64,000 nucleotides of DNA from Algibacter luteus (GTDB taxonomy: Bacteria > Bacteroidota > Bacteroidia > Flavobacteriales > Flavobacteriaceae): NCBI RefSeq assembly GCF_900141715.1, contig NZ_FQYK01000004.1:1-64000 (forward strand). Direction: 5' to 3'. This document shows, one piece after another, positions 35,701 to 44,602 of the stretch (its first letter is position 1; each line of letters begins with the position of its first letter). The notes under the pieces were generated by a model, which saw only the letters and a list, made by a program, of their open reading frames with translations, did no database searches and had not been told where the DNA came from. A program made the position numbers and the translations under genes.

Positions 35701-36075
35701 TATTCATTTTTGGAATTCCTTTCAAGACTTCATTTGTTTTTAGAATAGTTATTCTTAAAAGGATTAATTGATATTAAAAACCTTTCATTTTCTACTTATT
35801 TACTGCTGAAAAACCTAGCAATATTTCTATATAAGGTCATTTATTAAATTTTTCAATAAATTATCAATTTCATAATTCTGTCCTTAATTTATTCTCAAAC
35901 TATGATTTTTGTCATATTTTTTTTGTGATTTGGTAAAATCGAAAACGTTTTCGGAAATATAATGGACGTTTTTTTTGCTATTTTTTGCGCCTTCAAGAGA
36001 AAAATCCAAAGTTTGTATTGCATGGAAAGTTTTTAAGTGCTTTTTATGTAACTAAACTTAATTAAATAACTAAAT
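35701..36075 (+). promoter_or_regulatory. Intergenic region with LacI-type operator (copy 2) before susC
   Basis: This 375-bp gap holds the palindrome CGAAAACGTTTTCG at 35940-35953, 122 bp before the susC ATG. The sequence is otherwise AT-rich, with long T runs at about 35910-35925. No exact TAnnTTTG box was found; the closest is TATTTTTTG, one base too long, just downstream. A long leader of about 100 nt is implied if transcription starts near the operator. No RNA element or small gene was recognised. Confidence 0.8.
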
Positions 36076-39000
36076 ATGAAAAACAAATTACTAAAAAAAA
36101 CGCTGCTTCTACTCCTGTTTTTGAGTGGAAGTTTTATGTATGCGCAAACAGTATCAGGAACAGTTTCTGATGAGTCGGGTCCATTACCAGGAGTAAATGT
36201 TTTGGTTCAAGGAACTTCAACTGGAACTGTAACAAATTTTGATGGAGAGTATGAAATTAACGCTAACAATGGAGATACCTTAGTATTTTCATTTTTAGGT
36301 TACTTAACTCAACAGGTTGTGGTAACGGGTTCAACTTTAAATGTAACCCTTAGTGAAGATGCTGCTCAATTGGATGAAGTGGTTGTTGTTGGTTATGGTA
36401 GTACGACTAAAAAGGAGATTACTTCAGCAGTAACCAAAGTTGGAGAAGAAGAATTTAACCGTGGTACTGTTAATGCTCCTTCAGAGTTATTACAAGGAAA
36501 GGTTGCAGGTTTAAGTATTTATAACAAAGGAGGTAACCCAAATGATGATGCGGTAATTCGGTTAAGAGGTATTTCAACAGTAGGTTCAAACTCTCAACCG
36601 CTTGTTGTGATTGATGGTGTAATTGGTGCGTCACTAAATAATATTGATCCTAATGATATTGAAAGTATGACTGTTCTTAAAGATGGTTCTGCTGCCGCTA
36701 TTTATGGAACAAGAGGATCTGCAGGTGTTATTATTGTAACAACTAAAAAAGGAAAAGTAGGTACAACACAAGTATCGTATAACGGTTCTGTTGCTTCGGC
36801 ATCTATAGCAAATGAAGTTGAAAATATGTCTGGCGATGCTTTCGTTGCTGCTGGTGGAACCGATTTAGGTAGCCGAACTAATTGGATGGATCAAGTTACA
36901 AGAACAGCTGTTACAAATGTGCATAATGTAGCTATATCTGGTGGTTATGAAAATTCTTCATTTCGTGTTTCTACAAACTTTAGAGATGCCGAAGGGATTC
37001 TGAAAAACTCAGGGTTTAATCAATTTAATGCAAGAGTTCAGGCAAGTACAAAAATATTGAACGATAAATTAAAAATTGATTTTAATGGTTCTTACACAGA
37101 GCGTCAATCAGATTTTGGATTTAACGAAGCACTAAGATATGCAGTTTTATACAATCCTACTGCTCCAATTTATGGTGTAGATTCACCATACCCTTTTAAT
37201 GCTGATCCCTATGGAGGTTATTTTGAGACTTTAGGTTTATTTGATAGTTTTAATCCAGTGTCTATTCAAAACCAAAACATCAACCAAGGTGATAAAAATG
37301 AATTTACTTATTCGGTAAACTTTAAATACGACCTAACTGATGATATTTCATTAAATGCATTATATTCTGAGCAAAAAACAAAAATTAATAATTCAGAATA
37401 CTACAGAACAACTTCATTATTTAGAGGTGGTGCTGATAACCCATTTAGAAAAGGTTTGGCAAAATTATATACACAAGACAACGATTTTAAATTATTTGAG
37501 TTATTTGGCGATTATGATTTTAATGTTGGGGATAGAATAAACATGAAATTTACAGGAGGTTACTCATGGCAGGAAACCAATTTCTTTGATTACTTTATAG
37601 AAACAGGAGATTTTCCTAATGATGATCTTGTATATTTAAATGCATTAGAATGGTCTCAAGACCAATTAAATGGTGGTTTTATTAATATAAATAGTAATAG
37701 ATCTCCAGAGGATAGAATAATAGCATTTTTTGGAAGATTAAATTTCACATTTGATGATGCCATATACTTTAATGCTTCTATACGTAGAGAAGGATCAACG
37801 CGTTTTGGTGAAGAAAATAAATGGGGAACATTTCCTTCTATAGGTCTGGGTGTAGATTTGAATAAATATTTAGACCTAACTAATGTAGATTTATTTAAAG
37901 TGCGTTTAGGATATGGTGTTACCGGTGCGATTCCGGGCGTAAACGGTGCGTCTCAAAATGGCTATAACCCAAATAGTACACTTTTAGGGTCTGATGCGTT
38001 TAGGCAAAAGAATCCTAATTTAGGATGGGAACAAAAAGCTGAAACAAATTTGGGTATTGAATTTAATATGGGAAGACTAGCCGCTACTTTAGATTTGTAT
38101 TCAAGAGATGTAACAGATTTTATACAAACAAGTAGATTAACTGATGAAGATGATCAGTTTTTACAAGATGCTGGAATTCCAAAAATTAGTGATTTTTGGT
38201 TAGCAAATTCAGGTAAACTGAATACTAAAGGAATCGAATTTACGGTGAACTATGATATTATTCAAAAAGAAGATTTAACTTATAATTCGGGGCTTGTATT
38301 TTCGACTTACAAATCAACTTTAGAGAAATTTAATAGTGACCCAACTTTACAAGGTAATTTAGGTGCACCAGGACAGAATGATACCGCTGTAATTTTAGTG
38401 GCTGAAGGAGAAGAAATTGGTCAAATTTATGGTGCGCTTTGGGACGGAACAGTTACAGATGGAAGTCAAAATTTTGTGGATGTTAACGGAGACGGAAGTA
38501 TTAATGTAAACCAAGAAATTGGTAATGCAAGAGATAATGATGGAGATGGTGTAGTGGATGGAGATATAACAAAATTAGGAAAAGGTATTCCTGATTTTGA
38601 ATTAGGTTGGACACACTCTCTAAGTTATAAAAACTGGGATGTAAATGCTTTATTTAGAGGTGCTTTTGGTCATAGTTTAGTGAATAATTTTAGAGTATTT
38701 TATGAGCCAAGAGTAGGTTCACAAGGATCATATAACTTTATTAATACTAAATATGCAGACCCGGCAATAACAAATGCTAAATATAGTTCCCTATATGTAG
38801 AAAAAGCTGATTTCTTTAGATTAGATAATTTGTCTATTGGTTATACGTTTGATATAGCAGAAGATAACAAGTATTTAAATTCAGTGCGTTTATCATTAAG
38901 TGGGCAAAATTTATTTACAATTACTGGCTATACTGGTGCTGACCCTGAACCTTCTCTAGGTGATAGAGGATCGGTTGATAATGGAGGTGTGTTAGGCACA

Positions 39001-39090
39001 AATTCTAACCCATTAATACCTGGTATCGATAGAAGATATAATTATTTTGCAGCTAGAACGATTACATTGGGTGTAAATGTTAACTTTTAA
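36076..39090 (+). CDS. susC: SusC-like TonB-dependent transporter (fructan/sucrose locus)
   Basis: 1004 residues. A signal peptide (ending SFMYAQ) is followed by the carboxypeptidase-D-like domain (VSGTVSDESGPLPGVNVLVQ). Then come TonB-box-like LDEVVVVGYG, a plug with RLRGISTVGSNSQPLVVIDG and IYGTRGSAGVIIVT, and a barrel ending in ITLGVNVNF. It pairs with the SusD encoded 11 bp downstream. Neighbouring GH32 and fructokinase suggest fructo-oligosaccharides as cargo. It starts its own transcript behind a LacI-type operator, separate from the GH32 operon. Confidence 0.95.
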   Translation: MKNKLLKKTLLLLLFLSGSFMYAQTVSGTVSDESGPLPGVNVLVQGTSTGTVTNFDGEYEINANNGDTLVFSFLGYLTQQVVVTGSTLNVTLSEDAAQLDEVVVVGYGSTTKKEITSAVTKVGEEEFNRGTVNAPSELLQGKVAGLSIYNKGGNPNDDAVIRLRGISTVGSNSQPLVVIDGVIGASLNNIDPNDIESMTVLKDGSAAAIYGTRGSAGVIIVTTKKGKVGTTQVSYNGSVASASIANEVENMSGDAFVAAGGTDLGSRTNWMDQVTRTAVTNVHNVAISGGYENSSFRVSTNFRDAEGILKNSGFNQFNARVQASTKILNDKLKIDFNGSYTERQSDFGFNEALRYAVLYNPTAPIYGVDSPYPFNADPYGGYFETLGLFDSFNPVSIQNQNINQGDKNEFTYSVNFKYDLTDDISLNALYSEQKTKINNSEYYRTTSLFRGGADNPFRKGLAKLYTQDNDFKLFELFGDYDFNVGDRINMKFTGGYSWQETNFFDYFIETGDFPNDDLVYLNALEWSQDQLNGGFININSNRSPEDRIIAFFGRLNFTFDDAIYFNASIRREGSTRFGEENKWGTFPSIGLGVDLNKYLDLTNVDLFKVRLGYGVTGAIPGVNGASQNGYNPNSTLLGSDAFRQKNPNLGWEQKAETNLGIEFNMGRLAATLDLYSRDVTDFIQTSRLTDEDDQFLQDAGIPKISDFWLANSGKLNTKGIEFTVNYDIIQKEDLTYNSGLVFSTYKSTLEKFNSDPTLQGNLGAPGQNDTAVILVAEGEEIGQIYGALWDGTVTDGSQNFVDVNGDGSINVNQEIGNARDNDGDGVVDGDITKLGKGIPDFELGWTHSLSYKNWDVNALFRGAFGHSLVNNFRVFYEPRVGSQGSYNFINTKYADPAITNAKYSSLYVEKADFFRLDNLSIGYTFDIAEDNKYLNSVRLSLSGQNLFTITGYTGADPEPSLGDRGSVDNGGVLGTNSNPLIPGIDRRYNYFAARTITLGVNVNF

Positions 39091-39101
39091 TTAAAAAAAC
39101 T

Positions 39102-40709
39102 ATGAAAAATATTTTTAAATCAACTTTAATATGTGCTGCATTAGTATTCGCTGGTGCGTGTACAGATTTAGACGAAGTATTAGTAGGTGAAGTTACTGAT
39201 CAGGTCGATGAATCAGAACCAAGTTTTGGAACATTTCAGGGTGGTGGAGCAGGACCTTCAGATGAATTAAATTCTGCCTACGGACAATTAAGAAATTCAG
39301 GTTCAGCAAACCATGGAGGATACTGGTCTGTTCAATCTGTTTCAACAGATGAAATGGCGGTTACTCAAAAGGGAGGTGATTGGTATGATGGTGGTATCTG
39401 GATTGATATGCATAGACATACTTTTACCTCTACAAATGGCCCAATTGGTGGCGCATGGACGCAACAATATGACGCCATAGGGTCTTGTAATACAAGTATT
39501 GCAGATGGAGGATTGTCAGCAAATCAACTTGCTCAAGTAAAGGTATTAAGAGCTTTCTTTTACTATCGATTACTAGATATGTATGGTAGAGTTAAAATTG
39601 TAACTGAATCAAATGTAAATCCGCCACAATCTACAAGGGCAGAAGTTTTTAATTTTGTAGAAGGTGAAATTTTAGATGCACTAGGGATAATAGGAGTAAC
39701 ACCCTTAATGGATTTGTCATCTAGTGATTTATCGGCTTCGCCTAATAATTACAGAATAAATCAGTTTGCTGCTTTAGGATTGCTGGCAAAATTATATCTA
39801 AATGCTGAAGTATATACTGGTACACCCAGATATCAAGAAGCTGCGCTAGCTGCTGGATACGTTATTGATAATGGTGGATATACGCTTGTAGATTCTAATT
39901 ATTCAGTTCCTAATTTAGCTAAAAGGCCTGCCGTTGATTCAGATCCTGATAATCTTACTGGTTACGCGACTATTTTTGCACCAGACAATTTTAATAACCC
40001 TGAAATTATTTGGTCAATTCCTTATGACAATGTTACTGGTGGAGGTATGAATTTTTCTAGAATGACATTACATTATGCTAGCCAATTCTCGTATAATTTT
40101 TCTAATCAACCTTGGAATGGATATTCTGCACTGGAAGAGTTTTATAATTCTTATGATAATTCTGATGAACGTAAGACTGCAAACTTTATAGTAGGTACGC
40201 AATACGATTATGAAGGCTCTGTTATAGTTGATTATGCTGAATCTTCAGATCTAGAATTGATTTACACACCAGAAATTAATGAATTAGAACCGAATGCATC
40301 TAGAGAGGGTGGAGCCCGTTTAGGTAAATTTAGTTTTAGACAAGGTGGACAACAGGAAATGGATAATGATATGCCTATTATTAGATTAGGTGATATGTAT
40401 TTAATTCGTGCTGAGGCAGACGCTAGAGCAGCTGGAGATTGGTCTTTAGCCTTAACAGATGTTAACACAATTAGAGCAAGAGCGGGAATGCCTGCTTTCA
40501 CATCAATAACTGCCGATGAGTTCTTAGCAGAAAGAGGAAGAGAAATGTTTATGGAAGTAACACGTCGTCAAGATTTAATTCGTTTTGGTAAGTTTAATGA
40601 AGCATGGTGGGAAAAGCCTGCTTCAGGAGCATTTAGAAATCTGTTCCCTATTCCACAAGCGCAAATAGATGCGAGTGGAGGAACGTTAACCCAAAACCCT
40701 GGTTATTAA
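39102..40709 (+). CDS. susD: SusD/RagB-family lipoprotein (fructan/sucrose locus)
   Basis: 535 residues with lipobox Cys20 (FAGAC). Diagnostic SusD segments include LRAFFYYRLLDMYGRV, IRLGDMYLIRAEADARAAGDW, VNTIRARAGMPAF and RGREMFMEVTRRQDLIRFGKF. The terminal FPIPQAQIDASGG is also typical. It is the surface partner of the SusC encoded 11 bp upstream. A strong hairpin terminator follows, so the next lipoprotein genes are insulated or attenuated. Confidence 0.95.
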   Translation: MKNIFKSTLICAALVFAGACTDLDEVLVGEVTDQVDESEPSFGTFQGGGAGPSDELNSAYGQLRNSGSANHGGYWSVQSVSTDEMAVTQKGGDWYDGGIWIDMHRHTFTSTNGPIGGAWTQQYDAIGSCNTSIADGGLSANQLAQVKVLRAFFYYRLLDMYGRVKIVTESNVNPPQSTRAEVFNFVEGEILDALGIIGVTPLMDLSSSDLSASPNNYRINQFAALGLLAKLYLNAEVYTGTPRYQEAALAAGYVIDNGGYTLVDSNYSVPNLAKRPAVDSDPDNLTGYATIFAPDNFNNPEIIWSIPYDNVTGGGMNFSRMTLHYASQFSYNFSNQPWNGYSALEEFYNSYDNSDERKTANFIVGTQYDYEGSVIVDYAESSDLELIYTPEINELEPNASREGGARLGKFSFRQGGQQEMDNDMPIIRLGDMYLIRAEADARAAGDWSLALTDVNTIRARAGMPAFTSITADEFLAERGREMFMEVTRRQDLIRFGKFNEAWWEKPASGAFRNLFPIPQAQIDASGGTLTQNPGY

Positions 40710-40732
40710 TTTGTAGTTTGAGTTTTATATTA

Positions 40733-40769
40733 AACGGGTTATCAACTATATTTGATAACCCGTTTTTCT
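40733..40769 (+). terminator. Terminator/attenuator after susD, with a promoter-like box in its loop
   Basis: AACGGGTTATCAA (40733-40745) and TTGATAACCCGTT (40752-40764) form a perfect 13-bp stem with a 6-nt loop, followed by a T run. TATATTTG at 40747-40754, an exact TAnnTTTG match, spans the loop and the start of the descending arm. The nearest upstream TTG (40718-40720) is 26 bp away, longer than the usual 17-23. The hairpin ends 24-29 bp before the TTG start of the next gene. Confidence 0.88.
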
Positions 40770-40792
40770 TATCATAATAATTACATATTACA

Positions 40793-43700
40793 TTGAAAAT
40801 ATATTACTACATTCTGGTTTTATCCATTGTTTTTTCTTGCACTTCAGAAGAAAAAAAAGACGCTGTATTGTTCAAATTAAAACCAACAGAAATATCTTTT
40901 GAAAATTCTTTAATTGAAACCGAAGCCTTAAATCCATATACATATAAAAATTTTTATAATGGAGGTGGTGTTGCCATTGGAGACATCAATAATGATGGTC
41001 TAGAAGATATTTATTTCTCTGGAAATTTAGTAGATAACAAACTTTATTTAAACAAAGGCAATTGGCAATTTGAAGATATTACTGAGAAAGCTGGTGTTGC
41101 TTGTCAAGATATATGGTCTTCAGGAGTAACTTTTGTTGATATAAACTACGATGGTTTTCTAGATATGTACGTATGTAAAGCGGGTCCCCCAAGTAATAAA
41201 AGTAATAGGCATAACGAGTTATTTATAAATAACGGTGATTTAACCTTTACTGAACAATCAAAAAAATATGGTTTAGATATTACCGGTTTAGCTGTACAGG
41301 CTAACTTCTTCGATTATGATAAAGATGGTGATTTAGACTGTTATTTGCTAAGTAATTCCATACGCTCTGTTGGTAACTACGATTTAATTACAAACCAAAG
41401 GAACACGGCTACTAATTCTGGAAACAAATTTTTAAGAAATGATAATGATGTATTTGTTGACGTAACGAAAGAAGTTAATGTGTATTCCAGCGCTATTGGG
41501 TTTGGTTTAGGAATTACGGTGAGTGATTATAATAATGATGATTGGCCAGATATATTCATTTCTAACGATTTTTTCGAGCGTGATTATTTATACACGAACC
41601 AGAAGAATGGTACGTTTAAAGAAAATTTAGAGCAACAATTCAATTCCATTTCTATGGGATCAATGGGTGCTGATGCTGCAGATTTGGATAATGATTCTAG
41701 AACTGATATTATGGTTACAGAAATGTTACCTAAAACTTTAGATAGACAGCGCACAAAAACAATTTTCGAATCTTGGAATAAGTATGATTTAGCCGTAAAA
41801 AAAGGATATCATTATCAGTTTTCTAGAAATGCTTTACATAGAAATATGGGAGATAGCACTTTTCTAGAAGTTAGTAGATTTTCAAACGTTGCCGCTTCAG
41901 AGTGGAGTTGGGCTTCGCTATTATTTGATGCAGATAATGATGGTTATAAAGATATTTTTATTAGTAATGGTATAGCTAAAGATCTTTTGGATAGAGATTA
42001 TTTGGTGTATATGGCTAATGATGATCAGATAAGAGACATGATAAAGAATGACAAACAAGTCATGGAAAAATTAATCAATTTAATGCCTTCTCAACCTGTA
42101 CCTAATTCGGCATTTAGAAATCTTGGAAATTTTGAGTTTTCAGATGAATCTAAAAATTGGGGACTTGATCATCCTAGTTTTAGTAATGGAAGTGCCTATG
42201 CTGATTTGGATAACGATGGTGATTTAGATTTAGTAGTAAACAACGTAAATGCAAAAGCCTTCGTCTATGAAAATACCACTGACACCACTTTGCTAAAAAG
42301 CTTAACCATTAAACTAAATGGCAGTACAAAAAACACCAAAGCTATTGGGGCAAAAGTCGAAATTTTTTATAATAACCAATACAGTGTTCTAGAGAATTAT
42401 CCGTCTCGAGGTTTTCAAAGTTCGGTATCAAATCATCTACTATTCGGTGTTAATAATACCGAAAAAATTGATAGTTTAATCATTACTTGGACTAGTGGGA
42501 AAAAGTTGATTCAAAAAAATGTTAAAACTAATAAATCCTATTCATTTTCAGAATCTGACTCATCAAACATAAATAGTTTTATTAAGAAGTTTGATTCACT
42601 TTCTATATTAAAGGAAGTAGAACCTTTTTTCAACTTCAATCATAGTGAGAATAATGCGGTAGATTTTAATCAAGAGCAGTTATTACCTGAGATGTATAAT
42701 AATGAAGGTCCAAGCATTGCCGAAGCTGATTTGAATATTGATGGCATCCAAGACTTTTACATTGGTGGGGCTAAAGGACAATCGGGCAAATTATTTATTT
42801 CAGGAAAAAACAGCACATATCGAGATGTTCCATCCCCGTTTCATTTGAATACAAAATCTGAAGATTTAGATGCAGTTTTTTTTGATAGCGATAATGATGG
42901 CGATTTAGACTTGTATGTGGCTAGCGGAGGGAAATCATTTTCAAAATTTGATTTCGCTTTAAATGATCGATTATACATTAATGATGGGAAACAAAATTTT
43001 ACTTTAAAGCATGATGCGCTCCCATTTAAGTCGCCCATAAGCACTTCTGTCGTTAAGGCTTATGATTACGATCAAGATGGCGATCAAGATTTGTTTATTG
43101 GAGAACGTTTTAAAGTTGAAACTTATGGAATTCCAACAAGCGGATATATTTTAAAAAATCAAGGGAACAATACTTTTGAAATTATTGAGCCCGAAGCACT
43201 TCAAAATATCGGATTAATTACGGATGCTGCTTGGGAAGATTTTAATAATGATGGCCTAAAAGATTTAATTGTTATTGGCGAATGGATGCCTATTTCAATT
43301 TTTATCAATCAAAAAGGTGAATTAGTAAATAAAACCATCAATTATGGTCTGGAAAATTCATCAGGCTATTGGAAATCTTTGAAATTATCGGATTTAGATA
43401 ATAATGGGAAGTTGGATATTATTGCTGGAAATAAAGGCACAAATACGTTCTTTAAAGACGGCGCTAGAATGTACATTGCAGACTTTGATAATAATGGCAC
43501 TAAAGAGCAAATTATTTGTCATAAAATAGACGATAAATATTATCCAATTATGGATAGAGATGAGCTTATAGCGCAATTACCAAGTTTAAAGCAAAAATTG
43601 TTGTATTATAAAGATTATGCAAATGCAAACATGTCAAGTATTTTCACAATAGAACAGCTAGAAAATGCAATCTTTGTTGATATTAACACTGTTAAAACTT

Positions 43701-44041
43701 CTGTGTTTTTAAATAAAAATGATACATTTATAAGCCAAAAATTACCCAATGAAATTCAATATTCTAACGTTGAAGCAATTGAAATTTTGGATATGAATAA
43801 TGATGGAAATTTAGATCTTATTTTAGGAGGTAATCAATACTTAGTAAAGCCGCAATTTGGACGTCAAGATGCTTCTAAAGGTTGGTTGGTTTATGGCAAT
43901 AAAAATGGCTTATTTAATGAGGTCGTACCACTAAGAATTAATGGACAAATAAGAGATTTTAAAGTTTTTAAGAAAGACGATAAACGATACTTACTAACAG
44001 CAATTAATAATAAAAGCGTAACATTTTATGAAATTCAATAA
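40793..44041 (+). CDS. FG-GAP/VCBS repeat, ASPIC/UnbV lipoprotein (paralogue 1)
   Basis: 1082 residues, starting at TTG (40793). That is the only start giving the lipoprotein signal with Cys16 (VFSC), and no ATG lies nearby in frame. The sequence is a series of beta-propeller FG-GAP/VCBS repeats with Ca-binding DxNxDG loops (GDINNDGLEDIY, DYDKDGDLDCY, DLDNDGDLDLVVNN). An ASPIC/UnbV domain (about 510-600, GAKVEIFYN to RGFQSSVSNHLLFG) splits two propeller halves. Such proteins resemble CRTAC1 and are often annotated as RNA-binding, without evidence. It lies in a five-gene cluster with two paralogues and a haloperoxidase-fold lipoprotein after a SusC/SusD pair. It is probably a surface scaffold or binding protein; the function is unknown. 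Confidence 0.85.
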   Translation: MKIYYYILVLSIVFSCTSEEKKDAVLFKLKPTEISFENSLIETEALNPYTYKNFYNGGGVAIGDINNDGLEDIYFSGNLVDNKLYLNKGNWQFEDITEKAGVACQDIWSSGVTFVDINYDGFLDMYVCKAGPPSNKSNRHNELFINNGDLTFTEQSKKYGLDITGLAVQANFFDYDKDGDLDCYLLSNSIRSVGNYDLITNQRNTATNSGNKFLRNDNDVFVDVTKEVNVYSSAIGFGLGITVSDYNNDDWPDIFISNDFFERDYLYTNQKNGTFKENLEQQFNSISMGSMGADAADLDNDSRTDIMVTEMLPKTLDRQRTKTIFESWNKYDLAVKKGYHYQFSRNALHRNMGDSTFLEVSRFSNVAASEWSWASLLFDADNDGYKDIFISNGIAKDLLDRDYLVYMANDDQIRDMIKNDKQVMEKLINLMPSQPVPNSAFRNLGNFEFSDESKNWGLDHPSFSNGSAYADLDNDGDLDLVVNNVNAKAFVYENTTDTTLLKSLTIKLNGSTKNTKAIGAKVEIFYNNQYSVLENYPSRGFQSSVSNHLLFGVNNTEKIDSLIITWTSGKKLIQKNVKTNKSYSFSESDSSNINSFIKKFDSLSILKEVEPFFNFNHSENNAVDFNQEQLLPEMYNNEGPSIAEADLNIDGIQDFYIGGAKGQSGKLFISGKNSTYRDVPSPFHLNTKSEDLDAVFFDSDNDGDLDLYVASGGKSFSKFDFALNDRLYINDGKQNFTLKHDALPFKSPISTSVVKAYDYDQDGDQDLFIGERFKVETYGIPTSGYILKNQGNNTFEIIEPEALQNIGLITDAAWEDFNNDGLKDLIVIGEWMPISIFINQKGELVNKTINYGLENSSGYWKSLKLSDLDNNGKLDIIAGNKGTNTFFKDGARMYIADFDNNGTKEQIICHKIDDKYYPIMDRDELIAQLPSLKQKLLYYKDYANANMSSIFTIEQLENAIFVDINTVKTSVFLNKNDTFISQKLPNEIQYSNVEAIEILDMNNDGNLDLILGGNQYLVKPQFGRQDASKGWLVYGNKNGLFNEVVPLRINGQIRDFKVFKKDDKRYLLTAINNKSVTFYEIQ

Positions 44042-44600
44042 AACTAACATTGCATTACTTTTAATAGTGGTTAGCTTTATAATAGGTTGTCAATCAGAAT
44101 ACACAAAATTAGTAAAGAGTGAATTAAATAGTGGAGTAAAACACCACGCCATTTTTCATGGTTTAGAATTTGGGCAATCGCAAAAAGAGTTTTTTGAAAT
44201 CTGCTGGAATTTGAATAAAAAAAGATTGGTTACACATGGAGGAAATAACCAAAATGTAAAAAAGGTTTTGTACCCTAAGGATAGTTCAAAAACCACAGAA
44301 ACTATAGAGATGTTGTTTTACCCAGATTTTAGTAAAGAGAATACTATTATTGCTATGAGGCTAAAGTTTTCTTATTTGGCTTGGTCGCCTTGGAATGAAA
44401 ATTTAGAGTCTGATGATTTGTTGCCTGTGGTTAAAGATTCATTAATGAAATGGTATCCAGGAAACGATTTTATAAAAGTCAAAAATGTGTTGGTAAAAGT
44501 GGATGGTAATAGACAAATACAGCTTAATGCCGAAACTGTTAAGGATGTTGCTGTTTTAATTGAAGACTTAGATTATAAATACAATAACTTGAAGAAGTAA
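44028..44600 (+). CDS. Small lipoprotein of unknown function
   Basis: 190 residues with lipobox Cys21 (FIIGC). The start ATG overlaps the end of the preceding gene by 14 bp, and the stop is 2 bp before the next ATG, so translation is tightly coupled to its large neighbours. It contains HGLEFGQSQKEFFEICWNLN near residue 45 and a mixed alpha/beta pattern. No family is recognised. The coupling suggests it works with the FG-GAP/ASPIC proteins, perhaps as a partner or chaperone in the outer membrane or periplasm. That is an inference from position only. Confidence 0.75.
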   Translation: MKFNKTNIALLLIVVSFIIGCQSEYTKLVKSELNSGVKHHAIFHGLEFGQSQKEFFEICWNLNKKRLVTHGGNNQNVKKVLYPKDSSKTTETIEMLFYPDFSKENTIIAMRLKFSYLAWSPWNENLESDDLLPVVKDSLMKWYPGNDFIKVKNVLVKVDGNRQIQLNAETVKDVAVLIEDLDYKYNNLKK

Positions 44601-44602
44601 AA

